Positions 25,879-35,600 of a DNA stretch of 64,000 nucleotides are shown here, piece after piece. The stretch is from Candidatus Hodarchaeum mangrovi (GTDB lineage: Archaea > Asgardarchaeota > Heimdallarchaeia > Hodarchaeales > Hodarchaeaceae). Position numbers and translations under genes: made by a program. Position 1 is the stretch's first letter. Every line of letters starts with the position of its first letter. Location of the stretch: the NCBI GenBank assembly GCA_016839515.1, contig JAEOUE010000127.1:1-64000 (forward strand), given 5' to 3'. Under the pieces are notes generated by a model, which did not search any database, was not told the DNA's origin, and saw nothing but the letters and a program-made list of their open reading frames with translations.

Positions 25879-27306
25879 TTGGTTAATATTAATATTATTC
25901 TTTTAATAATTACAATAATTTTTTTCCTTATCCTTATAACAAGATATTTTGAAATTATTCCTAGCCTTTTAACACAATTTATGATACGCAATCAAACTTT
26001 TGAAAATTTAACTCCCCAAGATCTAGGATTAAATGCAGTAAATGTTTCTATCCCATTATCAGAGGCAGAAACGCAAGGATGGTTTTTCCCAGGTCCTGAT
26101 GAACAGGATGCTGTTATTCTTATGGTTCCTAGCTGGATAGAGACAGATAACTTTTCCAAATATTTTAGAACTGCTAATTTACTCCAAAAAATCGGATTTA
26201 ATGTTCTTATACCTCTTTATTATAAAATGGATGCTAATAACACTCAATCTATCAAACTCAATACCTCCACCAAGTATTTAAATCATGTTATTGAAAAAAC
26301 ATATGAATTTCTTATAACTTATCCTGGAATTAATAGAAGAAAGATTGGAATATATACGAACTCGTTCGGAAGCACCTTTGCTTGTTCGCTTGTCTATGAT
26401 TATCCAATTAAATCCATAGTTATTGAAGATGGTCCTATATCCTTTAACGATATGTTTACGGTGAACGCTTTTGGAAAAAATAAGGCCTTATATTTTATAT
26501 TTCGTGTTTTTTTCGGATTTTTTACCTTTCCTTTCTTTTGGTTGACTAAATGGCAATCAAACCATTCTCTCCGAAAAATTCGAGCAACACCTTCATTCCT
26601 CATAGCAAGTCGAGAAAATCAATTACAACCCCATAAATCAGTTTGGAAGAGTTATCAACGTCTATATAAACCAAAACAATTTTGGTTTGAGCATAGTATC
26701 TTACCGAACACCATAAAAGATGTCTGGAAAGAAGAGTACCTCCAAAAAATCAAACATTTTTATGATCGAAATCTAGCTGGATTAATACAACCTGAATTTC
26801 ATTTTGATTTCGTTGGAGGAAGGAAAGATAAAGGAAAATATCCTAATGAGATCACAATCACAGTAATGCCACCTCAATTAGCTGAAATTCCGCTTCAAAT
26901 CTTACTAGCTGATAATTCCAATCTTGAAGAACTTCGTATATATTTTACAGGTGCATCGAAAACTATACCAATCTCTCTTGACTTTAAACCAAAATATATG
27001 ACATTACTCCCTTTTTATGCCGTGGATAAAACTGAGTTATCATCATTCAAACAGTGGAAAAAAAGAGGTTTAGAATTTGGCTTACTAGCAACAATTGATG
27101 AACTATTACGGCAGCCATTATCTCAATTAAATCCATTATTAAATCGTTATTACTATTTAAAGAGTATCTTATTATTTGAACAAGGAGAAAAGAATTTAGC
27201 TAAACAAATATTAATTACCAAGATAGATGATGATTACTGGAAACAAAAATGCTTGAACGATTCAGATAGTAGACAAATTCTTGACAAATCTAATACTCTT
27301 TTTTAA
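25879..27306 (+). CDS. alpha/beta-hydrolase-like protein with N-terminal membrane anchor
   Basis: 475 residues. Residues 1-20 form a hydrophobic helix. The middle has an alpha/beta hydrolase pattern: VILMVPSW, LLQKIGFNVLIPLYY and IGIYTNSFGSTFACSLVYDYP, where NSFGS corresponds to the nucleophile elbow but lacks the first Gly of G-x-S-x-G. IVIEDGPISF follows. The last 170 residues (from about FHFDFVGGRKD) are a separate unrecognised region with a small helical end. It could be an esterase or peptidase-like enzyme at the membrane, or an inactive relative. The start is TTG at 25879; no better codon is in frame nearby. Confidence 0.65.
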   Translation: MVNINIILLIITIIFFLILITRYFEIIPSLLTQFMIRNQTFENLTPQDLGLNAVNVSIPLSEAETQGWFFPGPDEQDAVILMVPSWIETDNFSKYFRTANLLQKIGFNVLIPLYYKMDANNTQSIKLNTSTKYLNHVIEKTYEFLITYPGINRRKIGIYTNSFGSTFACSLVYDYPIKSIVIEDGPISFNDMFTVNAFGKNKALYFIFRVFFGFFTFPFFWLTKWQSNHSLRKIRATPSFLIASRENQLQPHKSVWKSYQRLYKPKQFWFEHSILPNTIKDVWKEEYLQKIKHFYDRNLAGLIQPEFHFDFVGGRKDKGKYPNEITITVMPPQLAEIPLQILLADNSNLEELRIYFTGASKTIPISLDFKPKYMTLLPFYAVDKTELSSFKQWKKRGLEFGLLATIDELLRQPLSQLNPLLNRYYYLKSILLFEQGEKNLAKQILITKIDDDYWKQKCLNDSDSRQILDKSNTLF

Positions 27307-27331
27307 TACCTATTTTTGTCATTTCATTCTC

Positions 27332-27628
27332 TTAAAGTTTAGGAAGACCAGAATAGCAGGAAAACTGACAAAAATCACAATAAGGGGACTCTAACATCAT
27401 TAATTTACAAAAATAAATAGGAAATTTAGAATTTTTTTGATTGTTGCGATAAAAATACAAGCACTCAATATTGAAATTTCTTGCTACAGCCTCCTCAATC
27501 ACTCCATCCCCAAAATATTGATAATAAGGACAAGTATCTGGGCAATGTTCTATCCATGAATGGTATTCGAGACATAAAATCAGATTTTTCCTTTTTGAAA
27601 TAAGTCGTTTAAGACAAGATTTATTCAT
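27332..27628 (-). CDS. cysteine-rich small protein, unknown
   Basis: 98 residues from the internal Met at 27628 (103 from 27643). Cysteines lie at SCL, LILCLEYH, HCPDTCPYY, IECLYFY, YFCKLM and YCDFCQFSCYS. This density suggests a metal site, probably zinc or Fe-S. I do not recognise the family. It lies convergent to the alpha/beta-hydrolase-like gene and divergent from the next operon. Confidence 0.5.
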   Translation of the reverse strand: MNKSCLKRLISKRKNLILCLEYHSWIEHCPDTCPYYQYFGDGVIEEAVARNFNIECLYFYRNNQKNSKFPIYFCKLMMLESPYCDFCQFSCYSGLPKL

Positions 27629-27702
27629 GAATAAATTCCTCAATGGATTCTATAAAGATATACAGAAGATCCCTTTAATACTCACAAAATTGCTTACCTA
27701 AA

Positions 27703-27719
27703 TTTCGAATATATAAACT
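27703..27719 (+). promoter_or_regulatory. TATA/BRE promoter core
   Basis: TTTCGAATATATAAACT, with BRE-like purines CGAA ahead of a TATA box, ends about 51 bases before the ATG at 27771. The same 17 bases occur upstream of the LuxE-like gene at 50413-50429. Confidence 0.55.
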
Positions 27720-27770
27720 TCTAACACTATGTTCATTAGACATAAAAGAGCGTAACAATAGGTTAAAAGA

Positions 27771-28214
27771 ATGCAGAATCTTATACAAAACCCACAGAAT
27801 CTTATCTTTGAAAATCTATTTTTTTTTCTATCTTTAGGTAAATTTGACACAATTCTTACAAAAGAATATCCAAACTATGTTTATGAAGAATTTTTAATTG
27901 TTTCAGAACCATGGAAAGATCATTTATCTTATTTTGAGGAAATTATCCCAATTTTATTGGATAAAGAGCAAGAAAAACCCTTGCAAAAAGTAGAACTCTT
28001 TACAGAAATCAATTTTGTTATATATACTTCCCCTATGACGGGTTATTTAATTGGTTTAGGAATTAGATTTTTTATGGTAATAAGTAATCCCTTCTCGCTT
28101 TTAAATTTGGACCAAGAGCACAGATTACAAAAAAAGATGTATCTTCTTTCCCGAGGTATATTGAATTCAAATTTTCATCAAATCTCACAACTTGAAATAC
28201 ATATTCCAGTGTGA
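27771..28214 (+). CDS. unknown protein, first gene of the Cas4-like operon
   Basis: 147 residues with a mixed alpha/beta look: a hydrophobic helix near residues 14-24 (LFFFLSLG), acidic middle and a strand-rich end (LIGLGIRFFMVIS). No recognised domain. It is followed after 6 bases by the Cas4/AddB-like gene, so the two are probably translated together; a role as partner is inferred from position only. Confidence 0.6.
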   Translation: MQNLIQNPQNLIFENLFFFLSLGKFDTILTKEYPNYVYEEFLIVSEPWKDHLSYFEEIIPILLDKEQEKPLQKVELFTEINFVIYTSPMTGYLIGLGIRFFMVISNPFSLLNLDQEHRLQKKMYLLSRGILNSNFHQISQLEIHIPV

Positions 28215-28220
28215 TAACCT

Positions 28221-29024
28221 GTGTTTTTCGTCACTCCTTCTTTTTTAAAAGAATTTAATAGATGTCCTCATGCTTTTTATTTACGAAGAATACAACACTT
28301 TGAATTAGGCTTCTCAAAGGAAGTTGAAATGGAAATAATAGCATATCGAAAGATAGAAGAATATACGAAAGCATTTTTCACCATCTTATTTAATCCACCT
28401 TTAAGTTACTCAGTTATCACTCATAGAGAAGAGATATCATATCTCTTAAAGGCAAGATTAACTTACAATTACTCATTAGAATCTTTGAACGAATTACTTG
28501 TTAGAAAATGTTTTAGCTTTCTCGGATGGTTAATACAAGAACTTTGGGTTATGTTACCAAAAAATAAAAGACACCAAAAATATATTCATCCAAATAAAAT
28601 TTATGAACTAATATTATCAGATCGATTGAAATTAAAAGGATGCCCTTCTCTAGTATTTTTACATCCAAATAATACTTATTTGCTTGTAATTCAATCTTTT
28701 AACTCGAATCCAATCTCAAATCGTCTTATAATTTCACAAGCTGCCATCTATTCCCAAATCTTATGGCAAAATGACAAAATAAAATCGAATGATTTTCTAT
28801 ATATCGATTATCAGAGCAATCTAATCATTTATAGGAAATTTGTGCAAAAAGACTATCAAATTCTTTCAGATTTCCTTCAAGAATTTCATGATACCATTGA
28901 AGATGAATTATTTGATTCTCCAAACACTAATAATTGTAAAACATGTGAATTCAGGCTAATATGTGAATTAACTGGTGATAAAAATCTCAACAATAATAGA
29001 CTTAATTTTAGAAGGTTTTCTTGA
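28221..29024 (+). CDS. Cas4/AddB-like Fe-S PD-(D/E)XK fold protein, nuclease site apparently lost
   Basis: 267 residues from GTG 28221. C15 (NRCPHAFYLRR) together with C239, C242 and C248 (CKTCEFRLIC) reproduces the split [4Fe-4S] arrangement of Cas4 and AddB: one cysteine before and three after the nuclease core. Within the core, D134 is present in LILSDRLKLKG. The expected D/E-x-K strand reads LLVIQSF, so the catalytic Asp/Lys are replaced. Q173 and a tyrosine (ISQAAIYSQIL) fit the family's QxxxY motif. It may therefore bind DNA ends without cutting. There are no cas genes in the window. It overlaps the next gene by about 50 bases. Confidence 0.6.
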   Translation: MFFVTPSFLKEFNRCPHAFYLRRIQHFELGFSKEVEMEIIAYRKIEEYTKAFFTILFNPPLSYSVITHREEISYLLKARLTYNYSLESLNELLVRKCFSFLGWLIQELWVMLPKNKRHQKYIHPNKIYELILSDRLKLKGCPSLVFLHPNNTYLLVIQSFNSNPISNRLIISQAAIYSQILWQNDKIKSNDFLYIDYQSNLIIYRKFVQKDYQILSDFLQEFHDTIEDELFDSPNTNNCKTCEFRLICELTGDKNLNNNRLNFRRFS

Positions 29025-29847
29025 TTTTCTTGTCTGGTACGCAGGAGAATTAAGTGGACCAGATATTATACTTATAGTATCTCATCAAGTATCTTACTAT
29101 ATAATTCTACAAATAAAATTAATCCTATTCCCTTTCATAAAACGACTATTAAATTATTTATTTTTTCCATTTAGATGGATTCATGTCTATTTCCATATAA
29201 CTGCTGCTAAAGAAATTTTAAATGAATTAGAGAAGAAAATAGAACAAGAAGATTTGGACCCGCTTCTTGATTCAGCCAATCTACGAGCTAGCTTAATTTC
29301 GGGATTAGATATTCCTGATGAGAACCCTGGATTGCTATTATCATTAAATAGATTGGAGCATGCAAAACGTGTAGTTTTTGCTCCTAGTCGCTTTGCATTA
29401 ATAGCTTTTATCGCATATCTCTTAGTTTCACCTATTCTATTATCTAACAAAATTGTTTCTACCCAGCTTGGGGCACTAATTCATTTATATTTTTTCATTG
29501 GAATTTTTAGCGTTTTGATGCCTTCTATTAATGATTATTACTTTCTCTTCCATACTCTTCTTTTAGAGATGAATATTCCTTCAAAATATTTTTATATGTC
29601 AATTATTGTCTATATAATAGTCATTTTCGATACAGTTTGGCGAACTACTGACTTTTTTCTCTCTGTTTTAATAGGAACTATCTTTTTTATTGCCTATTTA
29701 ATAGGATTATTTATAATAGGGTATTTGGGTCAAATCAGGAAAGGAAAGAATTCAGCTATCTATTGGCTTCCTCTAAAAAGCTTACGAGAACTTATCTCGA
29801 AAGAATCAGAAATAGATTTCCTTTCAATCGAAGATTTGGATCTATAA
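28975..29847 (+). CDS. membrane protein of unknown function
   Basis: 290 residues from GTG 28975, overlapping the end of the Cas4-like gene. The N-terminal region has one hydrophobic stretch (DIILIVSHQVSYYIILQIKLILFPF) followed by a 70-residue cytosolic helical part rich in acid residues, then four or five closely packed membrane helices (residues about 145-265) and a polar tail. No recognised family. The start could also be further in, but the overlap suggests translational coupling. Confidence 0.6.
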   Translation: MIKISTIIDLILEGFLDFLVWYAGELSGPDIILIVSHQVSYYIILQIKLILFPFIKRLLNYLFFPFRWIHVYFHITAAKEILNELEKKIEQEDLDPLLDSANLRASLISGLDIPDENPGLLLSLNRLEHAKRVVFAPSRFALIAFIAYLLVSPILLSNKIVSTQLGALIHLYFFIGIFSVLMPSINDYYFLFHTLLLEMNIPSKYFYMSIIVYIIVIFDTVWRTTDFFLSVLIGTIFFIAYLIGLFIIGYLGQIRKGKNSAIYWLPLKSLRELISKESEIDFLSIEDLDL

Positions 29848-29855
29848 ATTTTCTT

Positions 29856-30560
29856 TTATGGAAGCAGAGAGCTTTGAGATGATCCTATCGATATGTTAAA
29901 CAATTTTAATGTAACTCTAAAGGTGGTATTTACTTTTTCAATAAAAAAATGAATAGGTGAGAAATCATGCAATAAGGTTCCATAAATATTCGAATTTTCG
30001 GATTTATTTTCAATATCTGTTTTGTAGACAGTTGTTAAGATTGGTACTTTAGAATTTTCAGCAAGATATTTGAGATCAAGAAGATGTTCGAATATTCTTC
30101 TACTCCAGAATATTTTTTCTTTGTGAAAATACTTTAGAAAATTAAGTGGAGATCCAAATAACGTATCAATAATGATCAAATTAAACAAACAATTTGATTC
30201 TGTGAGTTCACGAAAATAAATTAGCTGTTCTAAAAGTGTTTCAGGACTGATAAAGGTTATGCTTTCTAACTTATCAGATGATAAGAATCTGGAAAAAATA
30301 GAGTAGCGAAGATTCCCAGAATGATCACAATAAAGAATTTTGATTTTTCTATCTTTTTTAAATGCCTGTAAAATACCTTGAAGACAAAAGCGCGACTTTC
30401 CACCCCCTGTATCTCCCCAAATAGTATGAATAAATCCAGGAATTAAACCTCCAATCTTCATATCAATAATATCAATCTCGAGAGGTATCGCATTTGTAGG
30501 ATTCCAAAGTGATATTAGATTGTCAAATGACTGTAAATGTAAAGTGACCAGCTCATTCAC
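29856..30560 (-). CDS. RecA/RadB-like ATPase
   Basis: 234 residues. IGGLIPGFIHTIWGDTGGGKS carries a Walker A at residues 49-56 in the RecA/RadB setting (GG-x-x-PG-x-x-x-x-x-GD-x-x-x-GKS). The Walker B strand is LFNLIIIDTLFG, and SKVPILTTVYKT matches the strand that in RadA/RadB ends in TNQ. It lacks the N-terminal DNA-binding HhH of RadA. It may act in recombination or, like ArlH/KaiC-type proteins, in a surface-structure system; it is the last gene of an operon that starts with a giant surface protein. It overlaps the previous gene by 8 bases. Confidence 0.72.
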   Translation of the reverse strand: MNELVTLHLQSFDNLISLWNPTNAIPLEIDIIDMKIGGLIPGFIHTIWGDTGGGKSRFCLQGILQAFKKDRKIKILYCDHSGNLRYSIFSRFLSSDKLESITFISPETLLEQLIYFRELTESNCLFNLIIIDTLFGSPLNFLKYFHKEKIFWSRRIFEHLLDLKYLAENSKVPILTTVYKTDIENKSENSNIYGTLLHDFSPIHFFIEKVNTTFRVTLKLFNISIGSSQSSLLP

Positions 30561-30984
30561 CTATTAAATCAATAGTTGTTGAATTAAGAATTTGAATTGA
30601 CTTATTTCGGGTCAATAACAGAATATTAAAAGTTTCGGATAATTTTGAAAGATAAAATTCAATTTCAGGAAGAATATGATAGTAATGGAACATATTAATA
30701 CAAATCGTAAAAAAATTATACTTTTTAGAACTTTGTAAATTTCCAGATTTAATTATTTCATTCAATAATTCTTCTGAATGTACATTGAGAAAGAAAAAAT
30801 GAGAGGGACTAAAATCTTGCGTTTCAAAGAGTGTATAAAATTCAGGAAGTTGAATGATTTGATAATCTATCCACAAGATTTTAGGAATTAGTAAATTTGA
30901 CAGTTTAGTAAATAAATGTTTAAGAGAATCCTTATATTCTCCAATCAGTAAATAAATATGTTTTTGGGGTAATGCTTCATCCAT
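30553..30984 (-). CDS. probable inactive RecA-fold partner of the next ATPase
   Basis: 143 residues. The order of strands mirrors that of the following RecA-like gene: HIYLLIGEYKDSLKH in place of the Walker A loop (no GKS/T), ILWIDYQ like ILYCDHS, then KKYNFFTICINMFHYYHILPEI in the Walker B position without the Asp, and TFNILLLTRNK like the last core strand. The similarity is weak and read by eye. If right, it is a nucleotide-independent partner subunit. Translation is coupled to the ATPase gene by an 8-base overlap. Confidence 0.5.
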   Translation of the reverse strand: MDEALPQKHIYLLIGEYKDSLKHLFTKLSNLLIPKILWIDYQIIQLPEFYTLFETQDFSPSHFFFLNVHSEELLNEIIKSGNLQSSKKYNFFTICINMFHYYHILPEIEFYLSKLSETFNILLLTRNKSIQILNSTTIDLIGE

Positions 30985-30994
30985 TCAAACTATC

Positions 30995-32035
30995 TCAATA
31001 ATTATTATCTTGATTTACTGGATTTAGAATTTCCTTTTCCTGTTGAACCACCATTTCTTGGTAAGCATAATAATAAGGAAATACAAACAAAATAAAAATT
31101 AAAACGGGCAACATGATCCATCCTGGGATTGGGTGGTTAATAGGAAGAAAATTAGAGTGAGAATCTTTCTGAAATACTCCAGATAGTTTTAATTCTATCC
31201 TAACTGCTTTGGCACTATCAAATCCATTATAATCTGGCTTAATTAAAATAAGAACTTCATTTATTGGATTAATTTCGGAACTAGATAAGGAATAATTGAT
31301 AATAAGGGTATGGTCACCGATTCCATAATACCTTTGCTGATTAACTGTCACTGAATCAATTTCCAATTGGGTAAGTGTGATACGTAATGTACATAGCAAT
31401 GAAAAATCAGTGGGAGGAGGTACTACAAATAAATATGAATGAATCGCTAGACTTTTCTCAAGAAATGTATATTTTTCTGGTTCAACAATAAAATATTGAC
31501 TTGCTGGAAATATATCCAGAGAACTTAATTCCAACGGATTATAATAATCCATAGTAATAAGCTCAGCATTTATAATTTGAAAATTAATATTGGAAGTTCT
31601 CCAATTTATAGTAGGGTCTAATATTAAAGTTATAGAAAGCTTTAAGGAGTTTTCTGTTACACTCCCGAGAGGAAGATACAGTTGTTGAGCTAAAGAAAAT
31701 TGATAGGATTCACTTTCAGATAGAGAGATTTTCTCCATCAAATAAAATGTTCTTGTTTTGAATTGACCATTAATCTTTGCTTGAAGGGTTACACTACTTA
31801 TAGGTTCACCATGGTTCTGAACAGTAAAATTTAATAAAACTATTTCTCTAGATCTAGTTAAAAGTACACTACGAATATATTCTTGATCCACTGTCGAAAT
31901 TTGTTCATTAATATAAAGATTATATCGATCTATTACATTCAGATTAGTTTGTTCATTCCCTAGAACAACTTGGATACCAGAACTTACTAAAAAACTAATA
32001 ACAAGAAAAAAAGTAAAAATTTCGATTCTTTTCAT
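30995..32035 (-). CDS. secreted, C-terminally membrane-anchored surface protein
   Basis: 346 residues. A signal peptide (residues 1-26, basic MKRIE then a hydrophobic stretch ending SSGIQVVLG) and one C-terminal membrane helix (PGWIMLPVLIFILFVFPYYYAY) enclose a beta-rich outer part. There is a short cytosolic tail with charged residues. No known domain. It overlaps the start/stop of the upstream DUF457-like gene by one base and precedes the two RecA-fold genes, so it is part of the five-gene operon. Confidence 0.72.
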   Translation of the reverse strand: MKRIEIFTFFLVISFLVSSGIQVVLGNEQTNLNVIDRYNLYINEQISTVDQEYIRSVLLTRSREIVLLNFTVQNHGEPISSVTLQAKINGQFKTRTFYLMEKISLSESESYQFSLAQQLYLPLGSVTENSLKLSITLILDPTINWRTSNINFQIINAELITMDYYNPLELSSLDIFPASQYFIVEPEKYTFLEKSLAIHSYLFVVPPPTDFSLLCTLRITLTQLEIDSVTVNQQRYYGIGDHTLIINYSLSSSEINPINEVLILIKPDYNGFDSAKAVRIELKLSGVFQKDSHSNFLPINHPIPGWIMLPVLIFILFVFPYYYAYQEMVVQQEKEILNPVNQDNNY

Positions 32036-32607
32036 TAAATAATTCCCTCTAAAGTTATTAATATTAAACTAGAAAGATTTAGTGCTATTAAGAATAATCC
32101 TCCCCTAAAGAAAAAGGAGTTTGTTCTTTTTTCATTCTTATTCCACTTTGATAATGAGAAATACCGCCCATTCGAGAATTCTTTCCATACATAGTGCTTG
32201 ACAGGATGGTTTGAAAATATCGATGTTTTTCCAAGAGGGATACCTGGAGCTGAAAAAGCGTCTAAAATCAAGTGGGAAATCCAGCTGATGAGAGCTAACC
32301 AAATTAGAACAGAAAAATCGGATCCCTCAGTTATATAGATTAATGGAAGAAAATATAGGACTGTTAGAGGTGAATGGGAGAGAGGATGACGATATTGAGT
32401 TAATGTAAATCGTTGGCTAAGATTAATTCTCTCAAATTTTGGACTAAAACCCAGATTCATATCAAGATAATTAGGAACGAGACTAAGAAAACCCAAAGGA
32501 TATGATAGTAGAAAATAGAACCATAATTCAATAGTATCATGAATAAACGTTGACAGAAAGATGTTCATTAGCGCAACAGCGAAGGTTAGATGAGTTTGAT
32601 TTTTCAT
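32035..32607 (-). CDS. YdjM/DUF457- or DUF1286-like membrane-bound metal-dependent hydrolase
   Basis: 190 residues with four hydrophobic helices. Conserved polar sites of the family are visible: TH near the start (NQTHLTFA), NYLD after the second helix, YRHPLSHSPL and ISHLILDAFSAPG, the His/Asp set proposed to bind metal. A further conserved-looking NHPVKHY lies in the tail. The family is common in archaea and bacteria and its activity is barely known. Four bases separate it from the giant surface protein gene. Confidence 0.72.
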   Translation of the reverse strand: MKNQTHLTFAVALMNIFLSTFIHDTIELWFYFLLSYPLGFLSLVPNYLDMNLGFSPKFERINLSQRFTLTQYRHPLSHSPLTVLYFLPLIYITEGSDFSVLIWLALISWISHLILDAFSAPGIPLGKTSIFSNHPVKHYVWKEFSNGRYFSLSKWNKNEKRTNSFFFRGGLFLIALNLSSLILITLEGII

Positions 32608-32611
32608 AGGA

Positions 32612-35600
32612 TTAATCTCGCCTCCTTCGTTTAAATAATCTTCCCCCTATAACTGTAATTGCGAAAATAATACCTGAAAGACCTATTTCAAATAATGGAT
32701 TGTTTGTAAAATTATTAATGAAGGATTTAAGATTTGAGGAACTTTCCTTGATATAAGAAGAACTCATTGATTCAGTTGTAGATATAAAAATAGTTAAAGA
32801 GTCTAAAACCAACTCACACTCCTGATTTATATCATCAAATACTCTAATAATAACAGAATAATACCCCTGAGCTAAATATATACCAAAAAAGTAATGAGTT
32901 CCATTGTAGGATGGATTATTAAATCTTAATTCATTAATATCAATAGTAATAGACTTAACTGCATAATCATCAATAATTTCAAACGCAAAATACCAGTACT
33001 GCTCAAAATATCTATCATTTTCTGGAATATGATTGATGGAATATGATTTGATTTGAGGAGGATAATCAGAGTTATTGAACAATCCGTGATATGCATTAAC
33101 ACATCCAGTTATGTCCTCAATGAAAATAGAATAGTTCCAAACTCCTGGATAAAGATCAGGGGTTTCAATTTCCCAATCAAAGTATAATCCAGAAAGCGAT
33201 GAATACGTTAAAACTCCTCTGCCCTGTATTTCTGAAGTTGAATTAGATAATATTATCTTAACAGATTCAGTATTAATAGATGAATTTTGTTTAAAACCCC
33301 TTAGTTCTAATATAAATGAATTTCTACTAACAATAAAACTATCAATTTCAATGTTGGGAGCATACCAAGTTGATTTGTAAAAGAATTTTCCAGATGGTTG
33401 AGAATTATCCCATGGATACCAAACTAGAATTTCAAAGGTATAATTATTTGGAGATAAAGGCAAGTTTGATACCCAACGATTCCAAAAAGGTTCAAAAGTT
33501 AATGGATAGATTGAATCATCAATAATTAGCTTAACCTGATCCACAGGAAGTGAATAAGAGTTGATTCTTAAAAAAAATTCATAAAACGATCCTTGGTAAT
33601 TTATACTAATAGTATCTAGGATAGGATCAAGTGGATTCCATTCAAGATTGAATAACCGAAGGTCATATTTGTTATTCACTGTACAGGCAAAAATGGTAAT
33701 TTCCCAAATTCCTGGAGTGGGTAAGACAATTGAAGCACGATAATTTTGGTAAAAAGAACTCCAGTGAAGAATCGATATCATGCTTCCATTGATAAGAACA
33801 CCAGCTTGAGCAAAGTCAGGATTAGCAACAACCTCTGCTTGGATTAAATAACCCCCAGTTTCATTTATTTTTGTTAGTGTGGGATTAAGTAGTAATTCAA
33901 TTGCTTCAACAATGGAAAAAATAATTTTTTTTGTTTTGAAGTTTCTTGCTTCATCAAATGCCCAAACTTGTAATTCATAGGAACCAAAACTGAGAACTAG
34001 CGAAATTGGCTGATTATAGGTCTGATTATAGGTATGAACTCCTATAATATTCCATAGAATTGTTGTACCATTCGTAGAAAATGAAATCAAGATTTCCCCT
34101 GTATAGGATTGATTATGGGGGGAATAGACTTTAAGACTTGGAGGGATAGTATCAATACTGAAATATGCACGCTTTATCACATAATTCCCAGCAGGGTCAG
34201 ATACTTTCACTGTGAGATTGTATGAGCCATCATCCAAGGTGAGTTCCATTTCGTTATAACCAATAATTTCTCCATCTAGGAACAATTCTACTATATTTTC
34301 GTCTGTTAGATATTTAATATGTACATTTTTCTCTCCATAGGTACAGTTTGTTGGAGAAAGAAGAGCTAATGAAGGAGAAGTTGTATCCACTGAAAAAGAA
34401 ACAAACTCGTAAGTGATCATACCATCTTGATTAAAACCAAACACATGTAGGGTATAATCACCTTGACCTAATGATCGATAAGTCGTTTTCATCCAAGTAG
34501 AATTCAAACTATCAATAGGTTCAATAAAATAAGAATAATTATTCGCATTTCCCGAGAGAGCGATCTCAATTATTGAACCATAAATTTGGTTTAGAGGGGA
34601 TAAAATTATCACATTTGATGGGACTGAATGGATTATAATAATAAAAACACTACTAGTTGATTGTGAATAATAATTGGTAGAACTTAAGTTAGTTTTAACC
34701 CTAATATAATAAATTCCTGGAGTAGAAAATAGTACGGAAAAATAAAAAGCTCCACTGCCTGAAGAAGAATCAACTTGGGTATTTGTTCCATTAATTTCAA
34801 GAATAATATCCTGATTTGGAATAGGACCCGATACTTCACCAATTACTATCCCATCTATATTAGTGGATAAGTTAACATAAGTTTCACTTGGAACAGAAAG
34901 AGAAAGAAAGAGTTCTTCAAAAACTGTTATAGAAAGAGTCTTTTCATGATCATAAACGAAAGGGGCGGTAGAAATTACTTTAAGAGTCTTAATTCCGCGA
35001 GAAAAAAAGGTATAAGAATAATTATACACACCTGCAGGTTGCCAGTCTTTCCATAACTGATTTGTAATCCAAATCTGAAATTGTTCATTACAGGTTACTT
35101 TAAAATAAAAAGGGTTGTTGACATTTCCATTAGTACTTGCTTGAATTGTAATCTGAGGGATCATCCATATCTCTGAATAGTCATATTTTGTATTAAATGG
35201 ACCAACAGCTCGTATGGTAATAGGTCCTTTATATAAAGTAGGTACAGACCAATTATAAGATCCAAATCCAGTTGCATTAAGTTTGATGGAACTGATTGGA
35301 GTCCATACAGATTCTCCACTTATTTGCCAAGAAAGATTCACAAGATCACTCAATCCACCAGCTAGTAAAATCACCGTCCATTTTCCTCCTACAATCTCTG
35401 AATCTATAAAGATCGATAATGGAGGTCTTACGGTGAAGCTAAGAATAGGTTTATTTATAGATGAATAGAATAATTTGACTGGATTACCATTGTACTTGAA
35501 CTCAATTAAATGTAACCCAATTTGAGCAGAACCTGTTATCACATAATCAAATAAAAAAATTCCTTCTTCATTGGTAATATTTGATCCTAAGGTACTTCCT

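Noticed and set aside
28221..29024. Cas4 as sign of a CRISPR-Cas system
   Set aside because: No cas1, cas2, effector or repeat array is present, and the catalytic strand is altered.
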